A stretch of DNA of 64,000 nucleotides from Saccharopolyspora sp. SCSIO 74807 (GCF_037023755.1 NZ_CP146100.1:5425501-5489500); one strand, 5' to 3'; shown: positions 1 to 9,313, numbered from the stretch's first letter. The notes: generated by a model from the letters alone, not told the origin. Numbers and translations are program-made.

Positions 1-1362
1 ACCGTGCGGGTTGCCGGGGTCGGGCACCAGCACTGCCTTTTCCCGCGACTCGGAGCCGCCGGGCTCCTCGTACTCCGGCGCCCCGGCGAACAGCGCCGCG
101 AAGGCCTTCTCGTGAAAGGACTCGCCCGCGACCTCGATCGTGCTCCAGGGACGCCCCCACGGTTCGAGCGGCCGACCCGCCGGGTCTGGTGGTACGTGCT
201 CGTTCCCGGCAGCGGACTTCGGTCGGCGGACCGGTGCGGGTGGCGCGGTGATCGTTGGAGGCCCCGGTTCGGCCGCGTTCGTCGTTGCGGCCGTAGGTGC
301 CGGTAGAGCCGAAGAGACCGCAGCGTCCGCCAGCCGCGCGCTCGTCAGCAACGGCGTTCGCGGACGGGCGCGGAGAGTCCGCTGCCACCACGTCGCGGCC
401 TCGTGCCGCGACAGTTGCAAGGACCAGCCGAGTCCTCCGGATGAGGACAGCGTGACTTCGGAATAGCTCATCACCGGCAGGCGGCGGTTGTTCTTGAAGC
501 GGCGGTCCGGCCCGCCCTTCACGTTGGCGTACTGCCACGTTTCGCCGAGCCGCACTCCATCGCGAGGTATCGAGCCTTCTTCGACGAACCTGATCCGGCG
601 CACGGTCACATCGAGGTGGTTGTAGTCCACGTCGCTCCAGCGACCACCGGACTTCACCAGCAACCTGTCGGGCAGGAACAGCAGGCTGTGCCGCTTTGCC
701 TGCACCGTGGGGACTTCGACGTTCGCGTTCAGCGCGAGCGGCAACCTCGTCGGAAACGACAGGTCGTGCCGCGACACGAGATCACCGGCGCCGGCGTTCG
801 TCTTCCGGTCGTGCGTCCGGTTGAGGTGCGTGCTCGTCTGCACCCGCCATTTGCCATCGGTCCGGGCGAACGCGGGCCACCCGGTGACGAGGTCGTTGAA
901 CCACTTGGTCAGGTCCGAATCGACCTCGTAGTGCAGCACGACGCGGCGCCGCGCGAAGCCGACCAGAGCAACGACCAGCGCCGCCACCGCCGGGATGAAA
1001 AACAGCGGCACGGCGAAGGAAACGAACGCGCAGACGACGGTCGCCCAACCCCACCCGGTGATCCAGCGCTGCGCGCGGTTGAGCTGGGCTGCGAGTTCGT
1101 CGGCCCCGGTGGGCACAAGTTGCTCAGCGCCGGCACCGATCAGGTCGGTGGTCGTGGTGTCGCCGGGCAGGTGGACCGGGCCGCGGTCAACCGCGGGAGC
1201 TTTGCTGCTCGGCGTGCGCCTCGTCGTCGTACGGCGAGCACGTGGTCCTGAGCCGGAGTTCGCATGGACCGAGAATGGGCCGACGCCACTGCTGATCCCC
1301 AGCCCCCGCGTGCTCACTCGGACGCGAAAGAGTCGTGGCCCGATGCGGACTCCGAAACCCAT
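1..1362 (-). CDS. DUF4236 protein with C-terminal HIRAN-like domain (3' end outside window)
   Basis: The frame is open from an ATG at 1362 to the left edge, giving at least 454 residues. The first ~35 residues (MGFGVRIGPRLFRVRVSTRG onward) match the DUF4236 pattern. A hydrophobic segment at about residues 104-135 suggests one or two membrane helices. A Pro/Ala-rich linker follows, and from about residue 398 a HIRAN-like stretch begins (STIEVAGESFHEKAF, then AVLVPDPGNPHG). HIRAN domains bind DNA 3' ends in HLTF and occur in bacterial proteins of uncertain role. The function is unknown; a surface or stress role would be a guess. The protein continues past position 1, so later domains cannot be judged. 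Confidence 0.8.
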   Translation of the reverse strand, partial: MGFGVRIGPRLFRVRVSTRGLGISSGVGPFSVHANSGSGPRARRTTTRRTPSSKAPAVDRGPVHLPGDTTTTDLIGAGAEQLVPTGADELAAQLNRAQRWITGWGWATVVCAFVSFAVPLFFIPAVAALVVALVGFARRRVVLHYEVDSDLTKWFNDLVTGWPAFARTDGKWRVQTSTHLNRTHDRKTNAGAGDLVSRHDLSFPTRLPLALNANVEVPTVQAKRHSLLFLPDRLLVKSGGRWSDVDYNHLDVTVRRIRFVEEGSIPRDGVRLGETWQYANVKGGPDRRFKNNRRLPVMSYSEVTLSSSGGLGWSLQLSRHEAATWWQRTLRARPRTPLLTSARLADAAVSSALPAPTAATTNAAEPGPPTITAPPAPVRRPKSAAGNEHVPPDPAGRPLEPWGRPWSTIEVAGESFHEKAFAALFAGAPEYEEPGGSESREKAVLVPDPGNPHG

Positions 1363-1577
1363 AGGTCTCAGGATACTCGCGGAAAACGGCGCTGACGCTC
1401 GTTCTGACGTTGGACGTCGTTGCCGCGTCCGCTCCGGTGCGTGCGCGAGCGCTGCTCCAATGGGGTCACCACGCACCGCGACGTTCAACAATCCCGGCGG
1501 CAATGCGACCCAGCGCTGAACACGATTTTCCTATGCCGGGTGCGTAATTCGTCTTTGCCACTGGCTCTATTCCGCAA

Positions 1578-1994
1578 CTATTTCGAAAGCACGGATGCGT
1601 CGAAGCCGACGGCCTCCAACGCCGCCTTCGGGTCCGCGACGAGCTTCCGGGCGTCCAGATCCATCAGACCGAGAACGCATCCGATCTCGGCCGACACCGC
1701 ACCACTGTCCTTGGTGACCACCGAGTCGAGGTGGAACGACTTCCCCTCCCCGAAACTCACCTCGCAGGACACCTCGAACCGCTCATCGACCCGCAACTCC
1801 TGCCGGAAGTGCACCGTGGTGCTCAGCAGCACCGGGGCCAGGTTCTTCTCGATCAGCCCGTCCCAGTCGCAACCGGCCGCCCGGAACCCGGCTACTCGCG
1901 CCACCTCGCCGTACTGGTGGTACACGGCGTGGTTGACGTGACCGAGGGCGTCCAGCTCGTAGCTGCGGACCTGAAGGGGAACACGAATAGCCAC
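1578..1994 (-). CDS. Acyl-CoA thioesterase, hotdog 4HBT family
   Basis: 138 residues, the usual size of a single hotdog-fold thioesterase. The N-terminus carries the 4HBT signature (RSYELDALGHVNHAVYHQYG) with the Asp and HVN residues found around the active site of YbgC/4-hydroxybenzoyl-CoA thioesterases. It probably hydrolyses a short- or medium-chain or aromatic acyl-CoA in the cytoplasm. It starts at a GTG preceded by a weak GGGTGG. It lies alone between the DUF4236 gene and the GntR regulator, so its substrate cannot be inferred from context; the aromatic cluster beyond the regulator is a loose hint only. Confidence 0.85.
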   Translation of the reverse strand: MAIRVPLQVRSYELDALGHVNHAVYHQYGEVARVAGFRAAGCDWDGLIEKNLAPVLLSTTVHFRQELRVDERFEVSCEVSFGEGKSFHLDSVVTKDSGAVSAEIGCVLGLMDLDARKLVADPKAALEAVGFDASVLSK

Positions 1995-2104
1995 CGGCCC
2001 ACCCTAACTACCGAGCCCGGCGACCGACCGCATTCATGACCACGATCGCAAGCGACCTCGACGGCCGAACACGCCACGCGCAACGCGTTTTCGCGGTGGT
2101 CCGC

Positions 2105-2782
2105 TCAGAGCGCGGTGGTGCGCGTCCGGTGCACCTCGGGAAGGGCGTCGATGACGCTGCGCAGGTGCTCGCGCATCGCCTGCTCGGCTGCCGCCGGGTC
2201 GGTCGCGCAGATCGCCTCGATGATGGCCACGTGCTGGGGCAGCGACACGGAGGGGCGCCCCGGGTGCATGGCCAACCGGAACTGGTGGCGCACGTTCTGG
2301 CCGCGCAGCCTGCTGAGCACCTCGTGCGCGGTCTGCTGCCCGCTGACCCGCAGCACCAGCGAGTGCAGCCGCTTGTTCAGCTCGGAGTAGCCCCACACGT
2401 CCCCGCCGGAGACGGCGGTCCGCATCTGCTCGCCGATCTCGCGCAGCTCCGACCGGTCCTCGTCGGTGGCGCGTTCCGCGGCCCGCGCCGCGCACAGGCC
2501 CTCGACCGCCATGCGGACCTCGGTGATCTCGATGGCCTCCTCCAGCGAGACCGCGCGCACCCGGGCGCCGCGGTTCTGGATGCGCTCGACCAGCCCTTCG
2601 GTGGTCAGCTGCACCAGCGCGTTGCGCACCGCCGCTCGGCTGGCGTCGAACTGCTCGGAGAGTTCAGCCTCCACCAAGCGCTGGTTGGGCGCGAAGTCAC
2701 CCCTGGTGATGGCCTCGCGGATCACGTCGGCCACCGGCGGCTGTGCGGCCGGCTGCTCGGCGTCGCGCTTCGCTGTCGTCAC
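2105..2782 (-). CDS. GntR-family regulator, FadR/FCD subfamily
   Basis: 225 residues: an N-terminal winged helix (about residues 15-80, with LVEAELSEQFDASRAAVRNA as recognition region) and an all-helical FCD effector domain (about 90-215) whose His/Asp residues usually bind a metal and a carboxylate ligand. FCD regulators commonly repress sugar-acid, carboxylate and aromatic-acid operons. It sits just downstream of, and on the same strand as, the aromatic-acid cluster at 2.9-11.5 kb, so it is the likely regulator of that cluster. The GTG start at 2782 has an AT-rich upstream region with a direct repeat. Confidence 0.88.
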   Translation of the reverse strand: MTTAKRDAEQPAAQPPVADVIREAITRGDFAPNQRLVEAELSEQFDASRAAVRNALVQLTTEGLVERIQNRGARVRAVSLEEAIEITEVRMAVEGLCAARAAERATDEDRSELREIGEQMRTAVSGGDVWGYSELNKRLHSLVLRVSGQQTAHEVLSRLRGQNVRHQFRLAMHPGRPSVSLPQHVAIIEAICATDPAAAEQAMREHLRSVIDALPEVHRTRTTAL

Positions 2783-2804
2783 TGCCCTACCCCGTACCGA
2801 TTTT

Positions 2805-2833
2805 TGCTAACAATTTTGTCCATCAATGCTAAC
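2805..2833. promoter_or_regulatory. Direct repeat TGCTAAC upstream of the GntR gene
   Basis: TGCTAAC occurs at 2805-2811 and again at 2827-2833, 22 bp apart, in an AT-rich stretch just upstream of the GTG start at 2782. Two helical turns of spacing on one DNA face suit a dimeric regulator, so this may be an autoregulatory site. This is inference from position and spacing only. Confidence 0.35.
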
Positions 2834-2890
2834 GGGCGGGTGGACGACCGGTGCGCCCGTCCTCACCGGGCGGACCGCGAACAGCGGCGT

Positions 2891-3652
2891 TCAGGCGGTG
2901 GGCGCGTCACCGGTCAGTCGCCGCAGCCAAGTGATGGTCGCGTCGCAGACATCGGTGGCGGCGCCGAGCTCGTCGAGGTACGAGCGGCAGTCGCGCATCT
3001 CGTGCACCCGGCGAGCGGCGTGCCGGCTGCTCCCGTCGATGAGCCGGTCCACGAGTTCGGCGCTGCCCAGCTCGGCCGCGATCTGCTCGCGTGCCCACTG
3101 CGCGCATCCCGCGCGCTCGGCGGCCGAGACCGACTCGAGCACGGTGGCGGCCAGGCCCTTCATGAACACGCTCCGCAGCAGCTTCCGCCCGGCCGCGGCA
3201 CCGACTTCCGCGTCGAGCACCTCCACCGCGGCACCCGCGGGTCCGAACACCTCGGCCACCGTCCCCGCACCGGGGCCCGAGACCACCAGCGGCGTGCGGG
3301 CACCGGCGCGCGGGACCGGCGCCAGCACCGCCACATCGGCGACCGGGGTGCCGGGCAGTGCGGCCTCGACGGCGCGCTTGGTTGCCACGTCCGCGCTGTT
3401 GAAGTCGGCGAAGCACACGCCTGCGCCGGATTCGGCGACCTGACCGGCGGCGTCTTCGGCGAATCGGGCGCCGGTCAACGAGATCACCAGCCCGGCACCG
3501 GACGCGGCGCGCGCCGGGGACTCGGCGCGCTCGACGCCATCCGGGAACGGCACGTCCGCCGGGTCGAAGGCCACCACAGCATGTCCGGCCGCGAGCAGGT
3601 CGGCGGCGTAGCACCGTCCTGCCTCCCCCATCCCGAGAACCGCAACGCGCAC
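2891..3652 (-). CDS. NAD(P)-dependent dehydrogenase, 6PGDH/beta-hydroxyacid type with DUF1932 C-terminus
   Basis: 253 residues. The Rossmann motif is at the extreme N-terminus (VAVLGMGEAGRCYAADLLAAG), and the C-terminal helical half (KLLRSVFMKGLAATVLESVSA) resembles DUF1932. Relatives oxidise or reduce short hydroxy-acids. I chose the GTG at 3652 because GGGAGG lies five bases upstream; an in-frame ATG at 3670 lacks a ribosome site. It follows the AAHS-type transporter by 37 bp and ends the catabolic cluster. The usual CHMS dehydrogenase LigC belongs to another family (Gfo/Idh/MocA) and is absent here, so this protein is a candidate substitute. That role is inference. Confidence 0.78.
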   Translation of the reverse strand: MRVAVLGMGEAGRCYAADLLAAGHAVVAFDPADVPFPDGVERAESPARAASGAGLVISLTGARFAEDAAGQVAESGAGVCFADFNSADVATKRAVEAALPGTPVADVAVLAPVPRAGARTPLVVSGPGAGTVAEVFGPAGAAVEVLDAEVGAAAGRKLLRSVFMKGLAATVLESVSAAERAGCAQWAREQIAAELGSAELVDRLIDGSSRHAARRVHEMRDCRSYLDELGAATDVCDATITWLRRLTGDAPTA

Positions 3653-3689
3653 AACTACCTCCCGCGACATGTCGACATCCGAATCGGGT

Positions 3690-5015
3690 TCAAGCCCGGC
3701 ATCGAGTTCCAGCACGGCGCAACCTGATCGTGGCGGTCGCCAGCGCCATCGTCACCGCCGCGAACAGACCCGTCACCGCGAACGCGGCGAAGCCGTAGTC
3801 GGCGTGGCCCGCGGCGAGCAGCGTCCCACCGAGCCAAGGCCCGAAGACCGCGCCGAACCGGCCCACGCCTGCCACCCAGCCCAGGGCGGTGTCGCGGTCG
3901 CTCGCGTCGTGGTGGGCACCGACGGTCGCGTAGACCATGGTCTGCCCGCTGAACAGCAGCAGTCCGGCGAAGAACACCACGACGTAGAGCAGCGCGACCG
4001 GAAGGTGCGCACCCAGCAGATAGACGAAGACCGCGGTCAGCGCGAACCAGATGACGACGATCCGGCGCGACCCGACGGCGTCGGCGAGGCGGCCCGCCAC
4101 GAACATGCCGACGATGCCCCCGCCGTTGAGCGCGGTGGAGAACAGCAGGGAGTCGCCGGTCTCGTAGCCCAGATCGCCCATGATCTTCGGCAGCCACTGC
4201 CCGACCCCGTAGACCAGCATCAAGCCGGCGAACGAGGTGAGCCAGAACAGCGACGTCGTCGCCCACTGCCGGTCGCGGAAGAGCGCCTTCAGGCTCTCCA
4301 ACCGGTCCGGGCGCGCGGACGCGGGCGCCGCGGGCTCGAGGGCGTAGCTCGCCTCGACGGCCGCGGCGGCGTCCGGTCGGCCACGAGCCGCCAAGACGGC
4401 CGGGGATTCCGGCAGCAGCTTGATCGCCCCGGGCAGCAGGACCACCGCGGGTACCGCGCCTGCGATGAACACCCACCGCCACCCGGCTGTGTCGACCAGC
4501 GCCAGCGCGACGAGCGGAGCGATCGCACCGCCCGTCTGGTGCGCGGTCATGATGATGCCGGTGGCCAGGGCTCTGCGGCCGCCGGTGGTGAACTCCATGC
4601 CGTAGGCGATCGCGATCGGCAGCAGCGCACCGAGCCCGAAACCGCACAGCAGCCGGAAGAGTCCGAACACGCCCGCGCTCGTGGCCAGCCCGGACCCGAG
4701 GGTGGCCACGGTGAACACGATCACCGAGGCGAACACCGCCGGGCGGCGCCCCACCCAGCGGGTGACCGTGCCGGACAGGATCGTGCCGACGAGCATCCCG
4801 AACGTGGTGTAGCTGCCGATGTCGCCCGCGGTGGCGTCGGTGAGACCGAGATGGCCCTCGCCGATCATCTCGGGCAACGTCGCGCCGTAGACGAAGGTGT
4901 CGATGCCGTCGAGCAGGACCAAGGCCCAGCAAACGGCGACGACGATCATGCGCCGCCGGGCGGCGCTGGGTGGTGCGGACGCCGTTGAGTCCGACGGGGA
5001 CGGGTATCTGGTCAT
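3690..5015 (-). CDS. MFS transporter, aromatic acid:H+ symporter-like
   Basis: 441 residues with about 12 hydrophobic segments. The loop 2-3 motif GTVTRWVGRRPA and the acidic residue in the first helix (LLDGIDTFVYGATLP) are typical of the AAHS group, which includes PcaK and MhbT-like permeases for hydroxylated benzoates. It probably imports an aromatic acid by proton symport at the cytoplasmic membrane. It lies in the minus-strand cluster between the dioxygenase and the dehydrogenase. A ribosome site (GAGGT) precedes the ATG. The exact substrate is not readable; a protocatechuate- or gallate-type acid fits the neighbours. Confidence 0.83.
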   Translation of the reverse strand: MTRYPSPSDSTASAPPSAARRRMIVVAVCWALVLLDGIDTFVYGATLPEMIGEGHLGLTDATAGDIGSYTTFGMLVGTILSGTVTRWVGRRPAVFASVIVFTVATLGSGLATSAGVFGLFRLLCGFGLGALLPIAIAYGMEFTTGGRRALATGIIMTAHQTGGAIAPLVALALVDTAGWRWVFIAGAVPAVVLLPGAIKLLPESPAVLAARGRPDAAAAVEASYALEPAAPASARPDRLESLKALFRDRQWATTSLFWLTSFAGLMLVYGVGQWLPKIMGDLGYETGDSLLFSTALNGGGIVGMFVAGRLADAVGSRRIVVIWFALTAVFVYLLGAHLPVALLYVVVFFAGLLLFSGQTMVYATVGAHHDASDRDTALGWVAGVGRFGAVFGPWLGGTLLAAGHADYGFAAFAVTGLFAAVTMALATATIRLRRAGTRCRA

Positions 5016-5145
5016 GGTGGGTACCTCGGGCCCTGGGTTCTGTTTGAAAAGCGGCGGCAGCCGCTTGCGCCGCCCGAGGACTCAGCCGGACCACCGGCGG
5101 GTTCCACTACCCGACCCGCTGCGCAAACCATTTCCTGAACAGCTC

Positions 5146-6159
5146 CTAGTCGATCGGCGGCGTGCCGTGGGTGTGGAAGGACTCGATGGTCTGCAAGCCC
5201 CATGCCTGGCCCTTCTCGCGCTCCTTCGCGGTCCAGGTGATCAGCGGCCAGTCGGGGGCCAGCACCAGGCGGGTCAGCGGGTTGCACAGCTCGATGCGGT
5301 TGCCGCCCGGCTCGTAGACGTAGAGGAAGAACGTCTGCTGGATGGCGTGCTTGTGCGGTCCGGTCTCGATGAACACACCGGTGTCGACGGCCAGGTCGGC
5401 GGCGCGCAGGATGTCCTCGCGGGTGTCGGTGGCGAACGCGATGTGGTGCAGCCGCCCCGCGGAACCGGTCCGATCCTCGGTGTGCACGAGGTCGTAGGAC
5501 TTCTGGGTGAAGGTCTGCCAGCGGGCCGCGATCTTGCCGTCGTCCAGCCGGATCTGCTCGGTGGGTCGCGCGCCGAGCGCGTCGATGAGGAAGTCGCTGG
5601 CCTGCTCGACGTTCGCCGCGAGGTAGTTGACGTGGTCCAGGCGCCGGACGCCGACACCGCGGCCGGGTTTGGCCTGCGGCTGGTTCTTCAGCTCCGGGGC
5701 GAGTTCGGGCGGCGCTTCGTACCAGGACGTTTCGTGGTAGAGCGCGATTTCGTGGCCGTCCGGGTCCGTGGTGGTCCACAGTGGACCAATGCCGGGCTCG
5801 TCCCGGACCCATTCGCCGGAGGCGCCGGTGGCTTCCACGGCGGCCTTGCGGCGTTGCAGCGCCTCGGCGGAGGAGCAGCGCAACGCCGTGCGGCCGATGC
5901 CGGACCGCTCCCGGCGCGTGACGACCAGGCTGTGGTGCTCGTAGTCGTCCCAGGTCCGAAGGTAGGTGTGGGCACCGTCCTGGCCGGTGACCGTCAGACC
6001 GAGGAAGTCGGTGCAGAACGCGACCGTTTCCGCGGGGCATGGCGTGAAAAGCTGGGCGTGGCCGAGATGGGCGACGTCGCCGAGCGGAGGACGCGTGGGC
6101 GTGTCGGCGACCATCCGCTTGAGGGTGCTGAGGTTCTCCGGGACGGCGATGGCGGGCAT
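5146..6159 (-). CDS. VOC-family extradiol (catechol 2,3-dioxygenase-type) dioxygenase
   Basis: 337 residues forming two VOC half-domains, as in type I extradiol dioxygenases. The N-terminal half (about 28-150) begins VAHLGHAQLF. The C-terminal half (about 170-310) carries the expected Fe(II) ligands: His in RLDHVNYL, His in GRLHHIAFAT and Glu in GGNRIELCNP. It should cleave a catecholic ring next to the diol using O2. A strong GGAGG precedes the ATG. It lies between two MFS genes in a lower 4,5-cleavage cluster that lacks LigAB-type (class III) dioxygenase genes, so it is the best candidate for the ring-opening enzyme. Substrate and regiochemistry are unproven. Confidence 0.85.
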   Translation of the reverse strand: MPAIAVPENLSTLKRMVADTPTRPPLGDVAHLGHAQLFTPCPAETVAFCTDFLGLTVTGQDGAHTYLRTWDDYEHHSLVVTRRERSGIGRTALRCSSAEALQRRKAAVEATGASGEWVRDEPGIGPLWTTTDPDGHEIALYHETSWYEAPPELAPELKNQPQAKPGRGVGVRRLDHVNYLAANVEQASDFLIDALGARPTEQIRLDDGKIAARWQTFTQKSYDLVHTEDRTGSAGRLHHIAFATDTREDILRAADLAVDTGVFIETGPHKHAIQQTFFLYVYEPGGNRIELCNPLTRLVLAPDWPLITWTAKEREKGQAWGLQTIESFHTHGTPPID

Positions 6160-6174
6160 GAGGTCCTCCTCGGA

Positions 6175-7566
6175 TCAGCGATCGGTGGCGCGCTCGTGCT
6201 CCGGCGACGTGGCCTGCAGCCGGATCTTGCGGGTGGCCGGACCGAACAGCGCCAGCGCGAGCGCGCCGACGATCCAGGTACCTGCGATGAAGCCGAAGAC
6301 CGTCCGGTACCCGTATCCGCTGTAGAGCGCGGCGATGATCAACGGCCCGACCGCGTTAGACAGCCGCCCCAGGCCGTAGGAGATCGAGGTGCCCAGCGAG
6401 CGGCCTTCGGTGTCGTAGAGCTCGGGCGAGTAGGCGTAGGCCAGGGACGTGTAGCCGCGTTCGAACAGGTTGACCGTGAAGCCGAAGACGACGACCAGCA
6501 CCGGGACGAAGGTCAACCCGTACAACAGGCCGGAACCTGCGATGACCGTTCCGAACACGACCAGGCACCACTTGCGCTCGAACCGGTCGGTGACCTGCGC
6601 GGCCAGCAAGGACCCCAGCGGTGCGCCGACGGTGGTCAGCGCGACGAAGAAGACGGAGTCCTCCACGCTGACGCCTTCGGCGGCCAGCAGTGTCGGAGCC
6701 CACGAGGAGAAGCCGAAGAACCCGATCGTCTGGGTGATCCACAGCACCGAAAGCAGCGCGGTCCGCGAGAGGAACTTCCGGTCTCTGAGCACGGCCGATC
6801 CGGGCTTGGCGGCGCGAGCCTCGCCGACCGGCTCGACGGCCGCGGGCAGTTCTCCGTGCTCCGCCGCCGCCTTGGCCTCCAGTCCTCGCAGCACCGCCTC
6901 CGCGTCGTCGTGGCGGCCGCGGGATTCCAGCCACTGCGGGGATTCGACCAGGTTGCGCAGGAACAGCAGGAACAGCACACCCGCAGCGCCCCACAGGTAG
7001 ACCAGGCGCCAGGTGTGCTCGCCGAGCGGGACCACCGCCGAGGCGATGAGGTTCGTGACCGGGGTCCCGCAGATCCCGATCATGATCACGTACGCCTGGA
7101 ACTTCCCGCGCTGGGCCCGCGGGAAGAGTTCGTTGAGGTAGACGACCGCGACCACGGTCATCGCCGAGAGCCCGGCGCTGGTCAGGATCCGGAACAGGCC
7201 CATCGACGCGATGTCCCAGGCGAACACCGTCGCCAACGACCACACCGAGAACCACGTCGTAGTCAGCGTCAGGGCCCGCTTTCGACCGAGCCGGTCGGCG
7301 AGCCCACCGGCCACCACCGAGCCGAGGAACATGCCGACGAACGACAGCGACGTCACGTAGGCGATGTGCTCGACGTCGGCGCCCCATTGCTGGCGCACTT
7401 TGGGCGCGGTGATGGCGAAGGTGTTGATGTCGGCGAACTCGAAGAAGTAGGCGAAGGCCAGCGCGGCGATCGTGCGCTTGTGGAACCTCGAGATCGGTAA
7501 CCGGTCCAGCCGGTTGGCCGAGTTCGCGACCCGGTCGGGCCCGTCCCGATCAGCGGACTGCTGCAC
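6175..7566 (-). CDS. MFS transporter, second carrier of the aromatic cluster
   Basis: 463 residues with about 12 hydrophobic segments and the MFS loop motif GGLADRLGRKRAL. The second conserved motif (LNELFPRAQRGKFQAY) recalls the sugar-porter/metabolite:H+ symporter branch. It starts at a GTG with GAGGAG seven bases upstream. It lies 15 bp upstream of the dioxygenase gene and downstream of ligI, so it is most likely co-transcribed with the catabolic genes. Two carriers in one cluster may reflect two substrates, or import of substrate and export of an intermediate. The substrate is unknown. Confidence 0.8.
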   Translation of the reverse strand: MQQSADRDGPDRVANSANRLDRLPISRFHKRTIAALAFAYFFEFADINTFAITAPKVRQQWGADVEHIAYVTSLSFVGMFLGSVVAGGLADRLGRKRALTLTTTWFSVWSLATVFAWDIASMGLFRILTSAGLSAMTVVAVVYLNELFPRAQRGKFQAYVIMIGICGTPVTNLIASAVVPLGEHTWRLVYLWGAAGVLFLLFLRNLVESPQWLESRGRHDDAEAVLRGLEAKAAAEHGELPAAVEPVGEARAAKPGSAVLRDRKFLSRTALLSVLWITQTIGFFGFSSWAPTLLAAEGVSVEDSVFFVALTTVGAPLGSLLAAQVTDRFERKWCLVVFGTVIAGSGLLYGLTFVPVLVVVFGFTVNLFERGYTSLAYAYSPELYDTEGRSLGTSISYGLGRLSNAVGPLIIAALYSGYGYRTVFGFIAGTWIVGALALALFGPATRKIRLQATSPEHERATDR

Positions 7567-7621
7567 TGCGGTCTCCTCATGGCAAGAGTGGGCTTCGTCG
7601 CCCGGTGTTCGCTCCGGTGGT

Positions 7622-8542
7622 TCAGGCGGGCTCGTCCGGCCAGTACAGCCGCATCGGGTTGTCCACGAGCAGCGCCTGCCGCTGCTGGGCGGTGACCGCG
7701 ATCCGGGGGACGTGGTCCAGCAGCCGACCGTCGTCGGGCATGTGGTCGGTCAGGTTCGGGTGCGGCCAGTCGGTGCCCCACAGGACCCGGTCGGGGAACA
7801 CCTCGACGACGCGGCGCGCGAACGGGACGACGTCTGCGTAGGCGTGCTGCTCGCCGCCGAGGGCGGGCGGGCCGGTCTTGGACAGGCGTTCGGGGCAGGA
7901 AACCTTCACCCACGCGCCGCTGCGCGCCACGAAGTCGAGGAACTCGGCGAATTCCGGGCCGTCGCGGTCTTTCGCGACGTCGGGGCGTCCCATGTGGTCC
8001 ACCACCAGCGGGACCGGCAGGGACAGGAAGAACTCCGCCAGCCCGGGCAGGTCCGGGGCTTCGAAGTAGACGACCGCGTGCCAGCCCAGCGGGGCGATCT
8101 TCGCGGCGATGGTCTCCAGCGCCCGCGTCGGCACGGTCTCGACCAGCCGCTTGACGAAGTTGAAGCGAACACCGCGCACACCCGCCGAATGCAGCCGCTC
8201 GAGCTCTTCCCGCGGCACATCGGCGTCCACTGTGGCCACTCCGCGGGCGGAGCCGCCGGAGGCGCGCAGCGCGTCGAGCAGGGCGCTGTTGTCCTTGCCG
8301 TGGCAGGTCGCCTGCACGATGACGTTGCGCGCCAAGCCGAGGTGATCGCGCAGTCCGAACAGCTTCTCCTTGGTGCCGTCCACCGGCGTGTACTTGCGCT
8401 CCGGGGCGAACGGAAACCGCGCGGCAGGGCCGAAAACGTGGCAGTGCGCGTCGACGGCCCCGGCGGGCGGGACGAACGTGGGGCTGCTGGGGTCCGGGTG
8501 CCAGGGCAGCCATCCGGGAGTGACTTCGGGCGCGGTGCTCAT
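7622..8542 (-). CDS. ligI: 2-pyrone-4,6-dicarboxylate lactonase (amidohydrolase)
   Basis: 306 residues, close to LigI of the protocatechuate 4,5-cleavage pathway. Near the N-terminus it has the signature VDAHCHVFGPAARFPFAPER, then KYTPVDGTKEK. The TIM-barrel His and Asp residues are visible (VVDHMGRP, VLWGTDWPHPN). LigI hydrolyses 2-pyrone-4,6-dicarboxylate to 4-oxalomesaconate. A GGAGGAG precedes the ATG. Neighbours ligK, ligJ and the tautomerase carry out the following steps, which supports the call. A role in a related pyrone-dicarboxylate pathway is possible. Confidence 0.87.
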   Translation of the reverse strand: MSTAPEVTPGWLPWHPDPSSPTFVPPAGAVDAHCHVFGPAARFPFAPERKYTPVDGTKEKLFGLRDHLGLARNVIVQATCHGKDNSALLDALRASGGSARGVATVDADVPREELERLHSAGVRGVRFNFVKRLVETVPTRALETIAAKIAPLGWHAVVYFEAPDLPGLAEFFLSLPVPLVVDHMGRPDVAKDRDGPEFAEFLDFVARSGAWVKVSCPERLSKTGPPALGGEQHAYADVVPFARRVVEVFPDRVLWGTDWPHPNLTDHMPDDGRLLDHVPRIAVTAQQRQALLVDNPMRLYWPDEPA

Positions 8543-8605
8543 CGATCTCCTCCTGCCGCCCGGGCGGACGACATGCGTCGTTGCATTCGAGGCGACGATC
8601 GGTCG

Positions 8606-9289
8606 TCAGTCGCGGTAGGTCAGTCCCAGATCGGCCAGCTTGGGACGCATGCCGTAGAGGTCCAGGCCGAGCACGCCGTCCTGGAAGCGGGTGCGCTTGC
8701 CCGCCTCGCTGTCCTCGCGCCCGGCCGCGGCCTTGGCGACGTCGGCCGCCTCGGCCGCGGGCACCACGACGACGCCGTCGGTGTCGGCGACGATCACGTC
8801 GCCCGGGTTGACCAGCGCGTTGGCCACCACGACGGGCACGTTGACCGAGCCGAGAGTGGCCTTCACGGTGCCCTTCGCGTTGATGGCGCGGGAGAACACC
8901 GGGAAGTCCATCTCGCGCAGCTCGTCGGTGTCCCGGCAACCGCCGTCGATGACCAGCCCACCGGCACCGCGGGCACGCAGCGAGGTGGCCAGCAGCTCGC
9001 CGAAGAAACCGTCCTCGCACTCGGTGGTGCAGCCGGCCACGAGCACGTCACCGTCCTGGACCTGCTCGGCGGCGACGTGCAGCATCCAGTTGTCGCCCGG
9101 TTGCAACAGCACGGTGACGGCCGTGCCGCAGAGCTTCGCGCCCTGGTAGACGGGGCGGATGTACGGCCGCATCAAGCCGATTCGGCCCATGGCCTCGTGC
9201 ACCGTGGCCACGCCGAACCTCGACAGGGCCTCGACGGCCTCGCGATCGGCGCGCTCGATGGTGCGGTGAACGACTCCGAGTTCGTGCAC
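8606..9289 (-). CDS. ligK: 4-carboxy-4-hydroxy-2-oxoadipate aldolase / oxaloacetate decarboxylase
   Basis: 227 residues of the RraA-like class II pyruvate aldolase family. Visible features include [19 protein letters not shown], the [15 protein letters not shown] motif that includes the conserved Arg/Asp pair near the divalent metal site, and an N-terminal [10 protein letters not shown]. LigK (ProA/GalC) cleaves 4-carboxy-4-hydroxy-2-oxoadipate to pyruvate and oxaloacetate and can decarboxylate the oxaloacetate. It starts at GTG with AAGGAGG immediately upstream. It lies 24 bp after ligJ, so the last two pathway steps are adjacent. Confidence 0.9.
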   Translation of the reverse strand: MHELGVVHRTIERADREAVEALSRFGVATVHEAMGRIGLMRPYIRPVYQGAKLCGTAVTVLLQPGDNWMLHVAAEQVQDGDVLVAGCTTECEDGFFGELLATSLRARGAGGLVIDGGCRDTDELREMDFPVFSRAINAKGTVKATLGSVNVPVVVANALVNPGDVIVADTDGVVVVPAAEAADVAKAAAGREDSEAGKRTRFQDGVLGLDLYGMRPKLADLGLTYRD

Positions 9290-9313
9290 GGTGCCTCCTT
9301 CGTGGTGAGTGGT

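Noticed and set aside
2036-3727. Long plus-strand open frame
   Set aside because: It runs antisense to the GntR and dehydrogenase genes; its composition (Arg/Gly/His-rich) is typical of antisense frames in high-GC DNA.
4897-7500. 867-codon plus-strand open frame
   Set aside because: It is antisense to the dioxygenase and MFS genes, which show clear family motifs.
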